Notes under the pieces: model-generated
Databases searched by the model: none
What the model saw: the letters and a program-made list of their open reading frames with translations, nothing else
What the model was told of the DNA's origin: nothing
Program-made: the position numbers and the translations under genes
Part shown: piece by piece, positions 10,544 through 19,790 of the stretch
Layout of the letters: each line of letters starts with the position of its first letter
How positions within the stretch are numbered: position 1 is the stretch's first letter
Assembly (NCBI GenBank): GCA_026627305.1
Contig: JAPNVD010000005.1
Location: forward strand, 1-64,000
Direction: 5' to 3'
Length of the DNA: 64,000 nucleotides
Origin: Sulfolobaceae archaeon
GTDB lineage: Archaea; Thermoproteota; Thermoprotei_A; Sulfolobales; Sulfolobaceae

Positions 10544-10796
10544 CCATCAAGAGGATATCGTTTATTATCTCCTTAGTCTTAGGGATGTTTTCGTATTTTT
10601 TGAGGACTTCATCTAGGCTCAACCTCTTTTCCGCCAAATGTTTTATCATAACATCATAAACCATCTTGACAATAACGCTCTCATCTACAATACCCTTATA
10701 CTTCTCCTTCAAAGCCTCTATTACGACGTCCACAGTACACTCCTTGCTTTCAACTGGTTTAGATACTGTCTCAGGACTCTTGAATTTCCAGTCCAT
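10536..10796 (-). CDS. hypothetical protein (86 aa)
   Basis: I recognise no family. The 86-residue product is mostly helical and charged, with VEALKEKYKG-like heptads and no cysteines or membrane segment. Support for a real gene comes from an AT-rich TATA-like tract (10809-10830) about 26 nt before the ATG, and from its position as the only possible gene between the reductase and vapB. It overlaps the end of the convergent aldo/keto reductase by 8 nt. Confidence 0.5.
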   Translation of the reverse strand: MDWKFKSPETVSKPVESKECTVDVVIEALKEKYKGIVDESVIVKMVYDVMIKHLAEKRLSLDEVLKKYENIPKTKEIINDILLMAK

Positions 10797-10890
10797 AAGA
10801 ACACTGTATTAATTAAGTTAATTAAATTTACTTAGAAAAGTTTTCCAACAAAGAGTTATTGTTTATCCTCGTATATATGGATCGTAAAGT

Positions 10891-10900
10891 TTTTTATATA
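10891..10900 (+). promoter_or_regulatory. TATA box of vapBC
   Basis: TTTTTATATA is centred 26 nt before the ATG at 10922. This spacing marks the ATG, not the TTG at 10919, as the start of a leaderless vapB message. Confidence 0.65.
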
Positions 10901-10921
10901 CAATTAACAAGATAAAAATTG

Positions 10922-11188
10922 ATGCCCATAATAACGGTTAGAATAGATGAAGAGTTGAAGAGGAAGATGGACGAGTTAAGTTATATAAACTGGAGTGAAG
11001 TGATAAGGAGGAGTATAATTAACGTAATAGAAGAGGAGAGCAAAAAGAAGAGGGAGCAGAACAAAAAGAAGGATTTAGAGAGGATAAAGAGGGCTTCTTT
11101 GGAGGCTGAGGAGTTTTACAACTATTTAGGTGGTAAGGAGTCCACAGAGACCATTAGGGACTGGAGAGATAGGAATTGGCAGTCGTAG
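10922..11188 (+). CDS. vapB: VapB-type antitoxin, ribbon-helix-helix
   Basis: About 88 residues. The N-terminus MPIITVRIDEELKRKMDEL followed by NWSEVIRRSIINVIEE is a ribbon-helix-helix DNA-binding domain; the charged C-terminal half (many K, E, R) would wrap the toxin. It is expected to neutralise VapC and repress its own operon. The ORF track starts at TTG 10919; ATG 10922 fits the promoter exactly. The end overlaps vapC by 13 nt. Confidence 0.88.
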   Translation: MPIITVRIDEELKRKMDELSYINWSEVIRRSIINVIEEESKKKREQNKKKDLERIKRASLEAEEFYNYLGGKESTETIRDWRDRNWQS

Positions 11189-11589
11189 ACGCTTCAGTTG
11201 TGATTAAATGGTTTGCTAAAGAGAATTATAGTGAGGAGGCGAACAGGTTAAAGAGGGCTTACGCTGACGGACTAATAGACCTTAATGCACCTTGCATACT
11301 ACCCTTTGAAGTCATCAATGGGTTAAAATACACTTATAGCCTAGGGGAAGTTGAGCTGCTATCCATTTCAAAGATTTTGGAGGATTTCCAAATAAACTAT
11401 TATAACTACTATGATTTTTATGAGGAGCTTGTAAGCCTCTCGTTAAAGTACGGTATTACGATTTATGATTCCGCATATGTAGCTCTAGGAAAGGTCTTGA
11501 ACGATGAAGTCTATACTGCTGACGAGAAGCTATTGAGGAAAGTAAAGGATTTGAGCTTCGTCAAACACATAAAGGATTTTAGGGTATAG
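11176..11589 (+). CDS. vapC: VapC-type toxin, PIN-domain ribonuclease
   Basis: A 137-residue PIN domain. The four acidic metal ligands can be placed: Asp in VVDASVVIKWF (about 5), Glu in LPFEVINGL (about 41), Asp in TIYDSAYVAL (about 98) and Asp in YTADEKLL (about 116). VapC enzymes cut tRNA or other RNA when released from VapB. Translation starts at a TTG inside vapB, so the two are coupled. The pair is complete and looks intact. Confidence 0.88.
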   Translation: MAVVDASVVIKWFAKENYSEEANRLKRAYADGLIDLNAPCILPFEVINGLKYTYSLGEVELLSISKILEDFQINYYNYYDFYEELVSLSLKYGITIYDSAYVALGKVLNDEVYTADEKLLRKVKDLSFVKHIKDFRV

Positions 11590-11623
11590 AAATATTAATT
11601 TACTTGAAGGGAGAGTTTATCTC

Positions 11624-11956
11624 ATGAAAAGAGTTTTAAGGATACCGAGATTTACAAAAGATGGGAAAACTAAAACGTTAGAGTTGTTCGTCGATTCTCC
11701 AACAGTTAATGATAAGGGCTTTCCTCAGGAGGCTAAGTTCTTGTTGGTCATAGATGACGGTAATAATAGAGTAGCCTTCCAGCTTAACCAATCTGAGGCT
11801 GCGTTACTTTACCATAGGTTAAACTATGTCCTAAACGAGGCTGCTAAAGAGTACATAGAGCTAGAAGAGAAAAACAGGAAAAACTACGAGGAGAAAAAGA
11901 GCAAAGCTAAGGAGGAAGAAAAGGAAGAAGATTTTACCTTTGAAGAGGAGGAGTAA
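11624..11956 (+). CDS. hypothetical protein with acidic C-terminal tail (110 aa)
   Basis: I do not recognise the family. Residues 1-80 look like a compact beta-rich domain followed by a helix (AALLYHRLNYVLNEAAKEY). Residues 80-110 are a highly charged K/E helix ending in DFTFEEEE. Such an acidic tail with an aromatic residue recalls the partner-binding tails of single-stranded-DNA-binding proteins, though no OB fold is evident. An AAATATTAATTTA box 27 nt before ATG 11624 indicates its own leaderless promoter. It may be a nucleic-acid-associated protein. Confidence 0.6.
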   Translation: MKRVLRIPRFTKDGKTKTLELFVDSPTVNDKGFPQEAKFLLVIDDGNNRVAFQLNQSEAALLYHRLNYVLNEAAKEYIELEEKNRKNYEEKKSKAKEEEKEEDFTFEEEE

Positions 11957-12063
11957 GGAGAGAAGTATTATTTTAAGCTACCGCCTCTTCTAGTTAAAGT
12001 CCTTCATCGAGTTAAGGATTCGTGGGAAATATTCTATTTCGTCTACTTGTTCTCATTTACGAG

Positions 12064-12096
12064 AAATGTAATTAACAATTCTATAGAGTTACATTT
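12064..12096. promoter_or_regulatory. inverted repeat, candidate MarR operator
   Basis: AAATGTAA and TTACATTT form perfect 8 bp arms separated by 17 bp, just upstream of the TATA box of the efflux pump. The pump gene is followed by a marR gene, and MarR dimers bind such palindromes, so autoregulation is a reasonable inference. Confidence 0.45.
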
Positions 12097-12120
12097 TATT
12101 AATACATTTAGATACAAAAA

Positions 12121-12132
12121 GATTTAAAAATC
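12121..12132 (+). promoter_or_regulatory. TATA box of the MFS pump-marR operon
   Basis: GATTTAAAAATC is centred 25-26 nt before ATG 12152, so the message is probably leaderless. Confidence 0.6.
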
Positions 12133-12151
12133 AAATATTTAGACTTTAAGT

Positions 12152-13828
12152 ATGCAGTACAAATGGGTTGCGTTGAGTAATACAACTATCGGCATTTTGA
12201 TGGCTTCAATAAACGGAACGATTACAATAATTTCCCTTCCTGCAATCTTCAGGGGAATTGACATAAACCCCTTTACATCATTTCAGTACCTATTATGGAT
12301 ATTAATGGGATATAGCGTAGTTACCGCAACACTGTTAGTATCTTTTGGAAGGTTATCTGACATTTACGGTAGGGTGAGGCTTTACAACCTTGGGTTTCTC
12401 ATCTTTACTATAGGCTCTATACTTCTATCAATAACGCCTAACAAGGGTAGCTTAGGAGCTTTAGAACTGATAATATTTAGGATAGTACAAGGTATCGGTG
12501 GAGCTTTCCTGTTCTCTAACAGCGCGGCAATAATCACTGACGCCTTCCCTTACAATGAAAGGGGAAAGGCTTTAGGTATAAACCAGATAGCTGCGTTAGC
12601 TGGCTCCTTAATTGGATTAATACTTGGAGGTATTCTCTCAGTAATTAACTGGAGGTTAGTGTTCTTAGTAAGCGTTCCTGTTGGTATATTTGGTACTATA
12701 TGGAGTTACACTAAGCTTAAGGAGTTAAACAAGCCCAATAGAAGTGAGGGAATAGATTGGTTAGGTAACCTGACCTTTGGTGCAGGTTTAATCTTGATCC
12801 TAGTGGCTATAACGTATGGCTTACTGCCTTATGGCGACTCCCAACTGGGATGGGGGAATCCTTACGTTATTATTTCATTGATAGCAGGTTTTGCATTGAT
12901 CGGGGCATTCATATATGTTGAGACTAAGGTCAAATACCCCATGTTCAGGCTAGAACTATTTAAGAATAGGATGTTCGCAGCCGGCAATTTTGCGAGCTTT
13001 CTTAGGTCAGTGGCTTATGGAGGTCTAATGATAATGTTAGTGATATTCCTCCAGGGTATATGGCTACCATTACATGGTTACAGCTATGCCGAAACTCCAT
13101 TCTGGGCAGGCATATATACTATTCCTCTCATGGTGGGATTTGTAACCATGGGACCCATTAGCGGATGGCTTTCAGATAGGTATGGGGCTAGAGTCCTAGC
13201 AACTCTAGGTATGGTAATAGTTGGTATAGGCTTCCTCTTGTTAACTACACTACCATATAACTTCAGTTATCCAGAGTTCGCGTTGATCATATTCTTTATG
13301 GGTTTAGGTAACGGAATGTTCGCATCACCTAACACAGCATCTATAATGAACAGCGTACCACCAAAGCATAGGGGCGCTGCCTCTGGAATGAGATCAACAC
13401 TTCAAAATACTGGACAAACCATGAGTATAGCGATATTCTTCACTATAGTTATAATATCGTTAGCCTCCACTTTGCCCTCAGCCTTGGCTAATGCAGTTAC
13501 ACAGGCAGGAGCTCCTCAGCTAGCAAGCTTAATGCAGCATGTACCAGTTACCGGTGCACTGTTTGCAGCGTTTTTAGGATACGACCCCGTTAAAACGTTA
13601 ATCTCCTCGCTACCGCCTCAAATAGCCTCTTCTATACCTCCACAGGCAATAGCTACAATGGAACAACGCCCTTGGTTCCCCACAGCTATTGCCCCAGCAT
13701 TCATGCAGGCATTGAGGACTGCGTTCTACATTAGTGCTATAATAACGTTCTTAGCTGCAATTGCATCTGCACTGAGAGGAAAAGTTAGGATTGTAGATGG
13801 TGATCCAAATGCAAACAACGGTAGATGA
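12152..13828 (+). CDS. MFS drug/solute:H+ antiporter, 14-TM DHA2 (EmrB/QacA) type
   Basis: A 558-residue polytopic membrane protein with about 14 hydrophobic segments. The motif A equivalent is [17 protein letters not shown] (about 66-82), with a second copy [13 protein letters not shown] (about 335). The [18 protein letters not shown] segment is typical of motif C/B regions in drug antiporters. It should export toxic compounds, organic acids or metabolites using the proton gradient. It is first gene of a two-gene operon with a MarR regulator, which supports an inducible efflux role. The ligand is unknown. Confidence 0.86.
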   Translation: MQYKWVALSNTTIGILMASINGTITIISLPAIFRGIDINPFTSFQYLLWILMGYSVVTATLLVSFGRLSDIYGRVRLYNLGFLIFTIGSILLSITPNKGSLGALELIIFRIVQGIGGAFLFSNSAAIITDAFPYNERGKALGINQIAALAGSLIGLILGGILSVINWRLVFLVSVPVGIFGTIWSYTKLKELNKPNRSEGIDWLGNLTFGAGLILILVAITYGLLPYGDSQLGWGNPYVIISLIAGFALIGAFIYVETKVKYPMFRLELFKNRMFAAGNFASFLRSVAYGGLMIMLVIFLQGIWLPLHGYSYAETPFWAGIYTIPLMVGFVTMGPISGWLSDRYGARVLATLGMVIVGIGFLLLTTLPYNFSYPEFALIIFFMGLGNGMFASPNTASIMNSVPPKHRGAASGMRSTLQNTGQTMSIAIFFTIVIISLASTLPSALANAVTQAGAPQLASLMQHVPVTGALFAAFLGYDPVKTLISSLPPQIASSIPPQAIATMEQRPWFPTAIAPAFMQALRTAFYISAIITFLAAIASALRGKVRIVDGDPNANNGR

Positions 13829-14243
13829 AAAGGTTCAGGTGTTCAACAATATAATAAAGATATATAGGGCTTTACAGAGGGAGTTAAACAGAAGGCTAGG
13901 TAACCTTAACCTCAACTACCTTGATTTTCTTGTATTGAGGGCTGTAAGTGATGGACCCAAATCTATGATTAGTATTGCAAACAGATATTTCGTAACTCAA
14001 GCATCCATAACATCATCTGTGGATAAGCTAGAAAGCATTGGTGCCGTTAAGAGGACTAGGAGTAAAGAGGATAGAAGGGTGATCCTAGTGGAAATTACTG
14101 AAAAGGGAAAAGAAATATACGATGAAGGAATAAGACTATATAGAGAGCTAGTTGAGGAGATATTAAGGGGTATGAAAGAAGAGGAAGTAAAAGAGCTATT
14201 AGACAAACTAAACTACGTTTTATCTAGATTGGAGAATATATGA
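13809..14243 (+). CDS. MarR-family transcriptional regulator
   Basis: About 144 residues of winged-helix MarR type. The recognition region [26 protein letters not shown] (about 55-80) and the wing [20 protein letters not shown] (the DxR...T signature) are clear, flanked by dimerisation helices. The ORF track starts at ATG 13797. A GGTGA sequence 5 nt before the ATG at 13809 makes the later start more likely. The gene overlaps the end of the MFS pump and probably represses it through the repeat at 12064-12096. Confidence 0.88.
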   Translation: MQTTVDEKVQVFNNIIKIYRALQRELNRRLGNLNLNYLDFLVLRAVSDGPKSMISIANRYFVTQASITSSVDKLESIGAVKRTRSKEDRRVILVEITEKGKEIYDEGIRLYRELVEEILRGMKEEEVKELLDKLNYVLSRLENI

Positions 14244-14275
14244 AATGAGCGAAGTGATAAGATAAATTTTATCGA

Positions 14276-14310
14276 GAAAACTCACCCTTTAGGGCAGGGA
14301 GGAGTCAGAG
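14276..14310 (+). mobile_element. degenerate IS605/TnpB right-end (omegaRNA-like) relic
   Basis: The stretch ACTCACCCTTTAGGGCAGGG followed by AGGAGTCAGAG resembles the conserved 3' hairpin of IS200/IS605-family elements and TnpB guide RNAs, where a GC hairpin with a CTTTAG loop precedes GGGAGGAxGTCA. The stem here is imperfect and there is no tnpB or tnpA reading frame nearby. It is read as a short remnant in the gap between marR and the ClC gene. It could be chance similarity. Confidence 0.35.
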
Positions 14311-14392
14311 TTAAAGAGAGTAACAGTTTTCGCTGTTATGTCACCATTATCTTCAAATAGCTAGAACGGCTGTTTAGGCATGCATAAGGGCA

Positions 14393-16159
14393 TCAAGATC
14401 TAAGGGTCTTCAGCTCCCTCTTATATGCTTCATCTATAGCCTCTAAAGTCAATACCCCTAGGAACTTGCATTTAGGCTTGCATCCTTCAACAACTGCTAC
14501 CCATCTAGTCCTATAATAGTTCATCACATCTATGGCATGTAACAAGTTAGAGGAAGGGGTTACGTAAGGAGTTCCCACAGTAATATATTTAGCTATAGGA
14601 TCATTGGGATTCGCTTTCTCGATATCCCTAAAATACACTATCCCTATGAACTCCATGTTATCATTTACGACTGGAAGGCTCATCACTAGGTTATCCTCCA
14701 TTAATTTCTTAGCGTTTTCAACTGTATCATTTAACCTCAACATCAATTTCTTGAGCTCGCAAGACGATACTTTGATCCTATCCAGTACTGGTATTTCGTA
14801 TTCAGACTTATGTGCTGGAGACTCCCTTCTAGTGTTTAATTGTGCAGGGTAAATGGTATAGTTACCAGAGACTAGGTAAGAGATCGCTACAGCAATCATC
14901 GCCCCTGGAAGTAACTGGAGGCTTCCAGTCATCTCAGTAACCATTATTAGGACTGATAAAGGCACCTTACCTGCAGCAGCGAAGAAGCTAACCATTCCTA
15001 TTATAATAAAGGGTGCAATACTACTGGCTATATTAGGGAAAAAGTGATGAAATATAAGACCTAGATCGCCGCCAACAAAGGCTCCAATAAATAAGCCTGG
15101 TATAAAAACTCCTGCACTACCTCCAGAGCTAACTGTAAATGATGTAGCAATGATCTTTAAGAAGGGTAGTAGGACTAGTAAAGCAATAATCGGCAATATT
15201 GGAGAGTAAAAGGAGGAGAACTTCCCGTATTCAAGTAGGTTAATCCAGCCCTCCCCAGTTGACAGGACTTCTGGGGCTATGAGTGCTATTAATCCAGCAA
15301 TAGCCCCGCCAATAGCGGGTTTTAGATAGTTAGGGACCCCTTTCATTTTCTTAAAAAGTTCTTCAGTGCCTTCAAGGGATTTAACATAAAGTATTGCTAG
15401 AAGTCCAGTTACAACTCCTATTACCGCATACATTGGAAGCCTTAATGGATTGAAGGGGACTAAATAGTAGCCAAAGATCGGTTGAAAACCTGTAAATAAG
15501 CCAAAGATCGTATAGCCTATTGCTGACGTTATAAGTGCAGGATATATTACATCAGGCTCTAGATCCCTTTTATAGAGGATCTCAGAGGCTAAGAGAGAGC
15601 CTCCAATAGGTGTCTTAAATATTATACCTATCCCAGCGCCTATTCCCACAGCCGCAGCTCTCCTCCTATCTTCCGGTGGCAATCCTAAAAGGTTTAGAAC
15701 TGTTGAGCCCAAGCTAGCTGAATATTGTGCAGCAGGTCCTTCATCACCACCGCTCCCTCCAGAGCCGAGAGTTATAGCTGAAGCAACTATCTTAATTGGT
15801 GATACAATCCACCTGATGTTTCCCTGCCTGTAATGAAAAGCACGTATGCTATCATCAATACCACTGCCAGCAGCCTCTGGAGCTAAAGTATAGACTATAA
15901 GCCCTGTTATTAAACCACCTAAAGCTGTGACCACTGGAATTAGATAGTAACGGCTAGCATGAAATACAAAACTTAAAGTTCCTCCTTCACCAATAGGCAA
16001 AGGGAAAGACATACCTATAATGTCGTTGATAAAGAGATCTGTAAAGATGCTGAGCAGCTCATAAAAGGCCACTGTTACTAAGCCCAATACAACCCCTAAA
16101 ATCGATGCTATTATAAACCATCTCTCGAAATAAGGTAGCTCAGAAATCCTTCTCCTCAT
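14393..16159 (-). CDS. ClC-type chloride channel/transporter with CBS domains
   Basis: A 588-residue membrane protein. The ion-pathway signatures are recognisable: [11 protein letters not shown] (about 98), GDEGPAAQY (about 139) with the gating Glu, and [12 protein letters not shown] (about 345). About 18 helical stretches occupy residues 15-435. Residues about 460-585 form a pair of CBS domains ([21 protein letters not shown] in the second) that usually bind adenosine nucleotides. ClC proteins carry Cl- or exchange it for protons, useful in an acidophile for charge compensation. The gating Glu suggests an antiporter. It heads a same-strand run with TauE and HPP genes. Confidence 0.88.
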   Translation of the reverse strand: MRRRISELPYFERWFIIASILGVVLGLVTVAFYELLSIFTDLFINDIIGMSFPLPIGEGGTLSFVFHASRYYLIPVVTALGGLITGLIVYTLAPEAAGSGIDDSIRAFHYRQGNIRWIVSPIKIVASAITLGSGGSGGDEGPAAQYSASLGSTVLNLLGLPPEDRRRAAAVGIGAGIGIIFKTPIGGSLLASEILYKRDLEPDVIYPALITSAIGYTIFGLFTGFQPIFGYYLVPFNPLRLPMYAVIGVVTGLLAILYVKSLEGTEELFKKMKGVPNYLKPAIGGAIAGLIALIAPEVLSTGEGWINLLEYGKFSSFYSPILPIIALLVLLPFLKIIATSFTVSSGGSAGVFIPGLFIGAFVGGDLGLIFHHFFPNIASSIAPFIIIGMVSFFAAAGKVPLSVLIMVTEMTGSLQLLPGAMIAVAISYLVSGNYTIYPAQLNTRRESPAHKSEYEIPVLDRIKVSSCELKKLMLRLNDTVENAKKLMEDNLVMSLPVVNDNMEFIGIVYFRDIEKANPNDPIAKYITVGTPYVTPSSNLLHAIDVMNYYRTRWVAVVEGCKPKCKFLGVLTLEAIDEAYKRELKTLRS

Positions 16160-16186
16160 ATTATCTACAATCTGTTACGTTAGAGA

Positions 16187-16957
16187 TTATAAAAATCTAA
16201 CCAATTCGCTTATAGAAGTCAAGAGAAAAACGCTACCTAAAAATAAATAAATCGTTGAAGCCCTCATCTTATTAGCGATTTTTGCAAAATAATAGCCTGA
16301 AATTAGGGCTGAAGCTCCTATTATGAGCGATGCCACAAGGATTGCCTTACCTGACAGAGAATAAGCTATACCACCGCTAGTTGCCGATAAGAACATCGCT
16401 AGTGTTGCAGTTCCAATCATCTGTTTTATATCCATTTCGAAGAGGAGCATCATCAGAGCTATAAACATTATTCCACCACTTGCACCCAAGGTTCCAGTGA
16501 CGAAACCTATCAAAAGGCTTAATGCAAATGCCAAGATAAACCTCAGCTCTTTCCTAATATTTAACCTCCGCTTAACGTTTAACCTGGGATTCCTGGACCT
16601 CTTATATGATATATAAGCCATATAGCTCGTAAAGACTATAAATGCAGCCTGTAAAAGCCTAGAGGGTGTAATGAACGCAAATGCCGCCCCTAATTGTGCA
16701 CCGATGATAGCACCTAGACCTAAAAACGTGGAGATCTTTGCATTAACGTTTCTGTTCTTGAAATAGACAAAAGTAACTGAAGAGGTTGTTATTACATCTA
16801 CCAATAGACTTGAACCTATAGCTTCTTTGAAGTTAAACCCAATAAACGAGAGTGCAGGAACAACTATTAAAACACCGCTAGAACCAGTTATTCCAGTCAG
16901 CGCACCTACAGCTATTCCAATAATTATATAGAGAATTAGAAGTAAACCGTGAACCAC
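16187..16957 (-). CDS. TauE/SafE-family anion exporter
   Basis: A 256-residue protein of the TauE/SafE/DUF81 family with about 7-8 membrane helices. The repeated small-residue motifs GALTGITGSSGVLIVVPAL (about 17-35) and GFVTGTLGASGGIMFIALM (about 161-179) mark the two halves. Family members move sulfite, sulfoacetate and other organosulfur anions. In a sulfur-metabolising archaeon sulfite export is plausible but not proven. The ATG at 16957 gives the usual length. Confidence 0.82.
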   Translation of the reverse strand: MVHGLLLILYIIIGIAVGALTGITGSSGVLIVVPALSFIGFNFKEAIGSSLLVDVITTSSVTFVYFKNRNVNAKISTFLGLGAIIGAQLGAAFAFITPSRLLQAAFIVFTSYMAYISYKRSRNPRLNVKRRLNIRKELRFILAFALSLLIGFVTGTLGASGGIMFIALMMLLFEMDIKQMIGTATLAMFLSATSGGIAYSLSGKAILVASLIIGASALISGYYFAKIANKMRASTIYLFLGSVFLLTSISELVRFL

Positions 16958-16993
16958 CTTCTATTTTTCCATTTATTCATATTTAAAGCTATT

Positions 16994-17428
16994 TTAAAAT
17001 ATTATTGAAAGCAGAAAATTCACACCCTCAACAATAATTATACCGCTCAAGACCGGATGCAGTATGAATAAGGGGTTCACCCTTTCAAGAACTCCGAGAA
17101 AAGTTGCAAGTATTGAAGGAGGATGTTCTATATTGGATAAAATTTGAAGCGTATAGGAGATAAAGGAAGCTATAATGGCAAATACAATGCCATACAATCC
17201 TACCAATACAAAAATTACAGCAATAGCACCGCTCAGTAGATATGCCATAATAACTACTATACTCCTGTGTAACCTCCAATCTGGATCTGGATACTTTGTC
17301 GCTGCTGTGGCGAGAAATGGTGGGAGTATAAATGTGGTCTTTGTATATATGGTTAGGACTAAAAGTATTGAAATTGAAATTACTAAATTTAAAATAGCAC
17401 TAATCTTTCTCTTATTGCTTTTTTCCAT
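16994..17428 (-). CDS. HPP-family membrane protein
   Basis: A 144-residue protein with four or five hydrophobic helices and the defining HPP motif in NIEHPPSILATFLGVLE (about 100-116). A cyanobacterial HPP protein has been linked to nitrite transport; archaeal members are uncharacterised. It shares strand and small gaps with the TauE and ClC genes, so an anion-related function is an inference from the context. Confidence 0.72.
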   Translation of the reverse strand: MEKSNKRKISAILNLVISISILLVLTIYTKTTFILPPFLATAATKYPDPDWRLHRSIVVIMAYLLSGAIAVIFVLVGLYGIVFAIIASFISYTLQILSNIEHPPSILATFLGVLERVNPLFILHPVLSGIIIVEGVNFLLSIIF

Positions 17429-17465
17429 AAAATGATTTCATAAACTTAAATAATTAATCTTATTC

Positions 17466-18308
17466 TCACTCTTCTTCCTCCTCTTTTACAGTCACTTCAA
17501 CCTCCTTCTCCGTTTCCTCTACTGCTTTTCTCATCTCTTCAACTTCTTGTTTATCTAATGGTTGAATCGATACTGAATTAGGAGCTATTTTCAAGTACTT
17601 GTCCCATTGAATGACAATTCCCTCATCTGTTATCTCCATAGGGTGCCTGACCATGGAGATCTTGGTATCCCTCATCTTCCATACTATTATTGACCTATAT
17701 AGCTTACCTTCTATTTCATCAAGGTCTAACCTAATTATTCCATCAACCGCATGTTCTACACCAGGTCCTCCGAATCCTCTTTCAGCTACAGAGACTTGGC
17801 TTACAAATATTGACGTGCACCCTAGACCTGATATTACCCTCTTAAGTGTCATTACTATGCTTCTAGCCATTGCGGGTTTAGTCAAGTAAAGTGTACTTAC
17901 CGAGTCTATAGCCACTCTTGTGGCATTAGTATCCTTAATTGCTTGCCTTAAGACATCAGAAAGCTCCTTAACATCGTCTAGCTGCTTAACTACATACTTC
18001 TCTCTCTGGGCTGTACTGCCATATCCTCCAGTAAAGGCATCAACAATTGCAAACTTTCCATCTTTCTCGAATTTAGTTATGTCCCAATTAAAATGCTTAA
18101 AACTTCTGATTACAGATACTGGATGCTCCTCTAATGTTACGAATACCCCTGACTCTCCCCTTATAAGTCCATTATAAATGAACTGCTTTGCAGCAATGGA
18201 TTTTCCAGTTCCAGGACCTCCTGAGAGCAATACTATACTTCTCTCAGGTATCCCGCCATATAGTATTTCGTCAAGACCTTTAATATAAGTCCTTACTCTA
18301 GGTACCAT
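17466..18308 (-). CDS. KaiC/RadA-paralogue ATPase
   Basis: A 280-residue single-domain RecA-fold ATPase. Walker A is GGPGTGKS (about 29-36), Walker B lies in [13 protein letters not shown] (about 138-150), and [13 protein letters not shown] is the segment typical of archaeal KaiC-like proteins. The tail (about 255-280) is strongly acidic and ends EEEEE. Relatives act as RadA paralogues in recombination control or as signalling partners in Sulfolobus. No N-terminal DNA-binding domain is present, so it is not RadA itself. It is divergent from the isomerase-like gene. Confidence 0.82.
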   Translation of the reverse strand: MVPRVRTYIKGLDEILYGGIPERSIVLLSGGPGTGKSIAAKQFIYNGLIRGESGVFVTLEEHPVSVIRSFKHFNWDITKFEKDGKFAIVDAFTGGYGSTAQREKYVVKQLDDVKELSDVLRQAIKDTNATRVAIDSVSTLYLTKPAMARSIVMTLKRVISGLGCTSIFVSQVSVAERGFGGPGVEHAVDGIIRLDLDEIEGKLYRSIIVWKMRDTKISMVRHPMEITDEGIVIQWDKYLKIAPNSVSIQPLDKQEVEEMRKAVEETEKEVEVTVKEEEEE

Positions 18309-18406
18309 GGGCTAATATAAAAGAATTAGATACAAAAAGTTAGCTACAATTATTAAGTATATTCTATGATAGAAAAATTCTTATCTAAAAATTTTAAAGA
18401 ATATAT

Positions 18407-18718
18407 ATGCTCTTCCTACTATGGTTTAAGGTGAAACAGCCAGAATCCCTAAATCAAAAACAATTAATGGAAATATGGAAAAGAGAAGCAGAAGCGGCAC
18501 TTCCTGCCGTTAAAGCAGGGAAAATAAAAGGACTCTACAAGGTAAGCGGTAAGAGAGAGGTTGTGGCTATAATTGATGTAAATTCCCATGAAGAGTTAGA
18601 TGAGACACTAGAAACGCTACCGATAATGAGGGAATTGGGACATTCCGTAACTGTAGATGTTGTAGCTATACACCCCTATGAAAACTTCTATGAGTTGATG
18701 AAAAAACTTATCTCATAA
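18407..18718 (+). CDS. muconolactone delta-isomerase-like protein
   Basis: A 103-residue ferredoxin-like alpha/beta protein matching the muconolactone isomerase family in size and pattern: MLFLLWFKVKQPE, a helix with EAALPAVKAGKIKGLYKV, and a central VVAIIDVNSHEELDETL. No other genes for aromatic catabolism are near, so the classical 3-oxoadipate role is doubtful; many archaeal members are simply of this fold. It is divergent from the KaiC-like gene with a 98 bp gap. Confidence 0.68.
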   Translation: MLFLLWFKVKQPESLNQKQLMEIWKREAEAALPAVKAGKIKGLYKVSGKREVVAIIDVNSHEELDETLETLPIMRELGHSVTVDVVAIHPYENFYELMKKLIS

Positions 18719-18946
18719 AGTTTTTAATAATTTTAAGCTTTTTTATATTAATATTCATCGTGTGTAACTATTAACGCTCTAATACCGCTAATATTCTTGT
18801 ATGAGCTGAAAACAAATATTATGCAATGGTTATAAATTATAAATATTTTAACGAGATCTACAAGTAAATGAAGGTTAGCCCGTCATATTCGTTTATTTAT
18901 TTAATTTTTTAATTTAATTATCCTGATAGATTAGAAGTACATCAGA

Positions 18947-18956
18947 TATTTAAATG
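18947..18956 (+). promoter_or_regulatory. TATA box of the sulfocyanin-like gene
   Basis: ATATTTAAAT is centred 26 nt before ATG 18977, consistent with a leaderless transcript. Confidence 0.6.
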
Positions 18957-18976
18957 ACAGAGGGAAGAGTATACAT

Positions 18977-19789
18977 ATGAAAAAACCAATACTCATAGGT
19001 TTGATCTTGTTGATAATCGCAATAACTATTCCTGCATTCGCAATAGCTTATCAAAGATACCAAAGCTACTATTATTCGCCAACTGCTAATTACCAGGGCT
19101 ACTATTCGTCTTTTAATTATAATACCAGTTATGGACAATACTATTATGGTGGCATAGGATATATGTATAGTATGATGCAAAACATGTTCTCTATTATGGG
19201 AGGTTATTATAGGGGAGAATTCGGTAATGGCGAAATCCCCATAAGTCAAGCAATCCAGATGATACACCAAATACCACCTTATGCACACGTATTTCCTAGC
19301 AACGATAGTATTGTTTTCACATCAACTGACATTACCTTAATAGTGCTTGCGATGGGACATGAGAGGGCTATTAACCTAACAGGTTATATACCACCATCTT
19401 ATGCACATGCAGATCATGATGTGTTTGTAATATATGGATTGATAAACCCCACACTGATCATACCTGCAGGTGCAACAGTACAATTAATTTTCATAAATTT
19501 AGATGACAACATGTACCATAATTTTGTGGTTACGACATACCCTCCACCATATCCCTATAACGTTATGCCTGAAACCATGATGGGAGGTATGATGGGTGGT
19601 TACTATTCGGGCTATAGAACCCTATTCTACATGCCGTACATACCTTACGCCAACTACGCACAAGGCTATGCTTATGAATACTCTACAACCTTTGTATTAT
19701 CTAGCCCAGGAACATATTGGTACTTATGCACATACCCTGGTCATGCGGAACTGGGGATGTATGGTGAGTTAATAGTTACAGGTGAATGA
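18977..19789 (+). CDS. sulfocyanin-like blue copper protein
   Basis: A 270-residue secreted, membrane-anchored cupredoxin. An N-terminal hydrophobic helix (about 4-23) is followed by a Tyr/Asn/Gly-rich stretch (about 25-75) and the cupredoxin domain. The type 1 copper site is visible: His in DNMYHNFVV (about 180) and C-TYPG-H-AELG-M (about 250-260), the C-x4-H-x4-M pattern of sulfocyanin and rusticyanin. SoxE-type sulfocyanins carry electrons to terminal oxidases outside the membrane. It leads a plus-strand group of small membrane proteins that faces the SoxABC oxidase genes. A Met/Gly/Tyr insert (MMGGMMGGYYSGY) between the His and Cys ligands is unusual. Confidence 0.85.
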   Translation: MKKPILIGLILLIIAITIPAFAIAYQRYQSYYYSPTANYQGYYSSFNYNTSYGQYYYGGIGYMYSMMQNMFSIMGGYYRGEFGNGEIPISQAIQMIHQIPPYAHVFPSNDSIVFTSTDITLIVLAMGHERAINLTGYIPPSYAHADHDVFVIYGLINPTLIIPAGATVQLIFINLDDNMYHNFVVTTYPPPYPYNVMPETMMGGMMGGYYSGYRTLFYMPYIPYANYAQGYAYEYSTTFVLSSPGTYWYLCTYPGHAELGMYGELIVTGE

Positions 19790-19790
19790 A

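Noticed and set aside
10922-11589. VapBC as part of a defence island
   Set aside because: The pair stands alone between metabolic and small unknown genes; no other defence genes adjoin it.
18719-18976. 258 bp gap before the sulfocyanin gene as an ncRNA locus
   Set aside because: AT-rich with only a promoter at its end; no conserved RNA motif or stable hairpin recognised.
18950-19288. 112-aa minus-strand ORF over the sulfocyanin gene
   Set aside because: Antisense shadow of a well-supported gene; repetitive Ser/Ile/Tyr composition with no family pattern.
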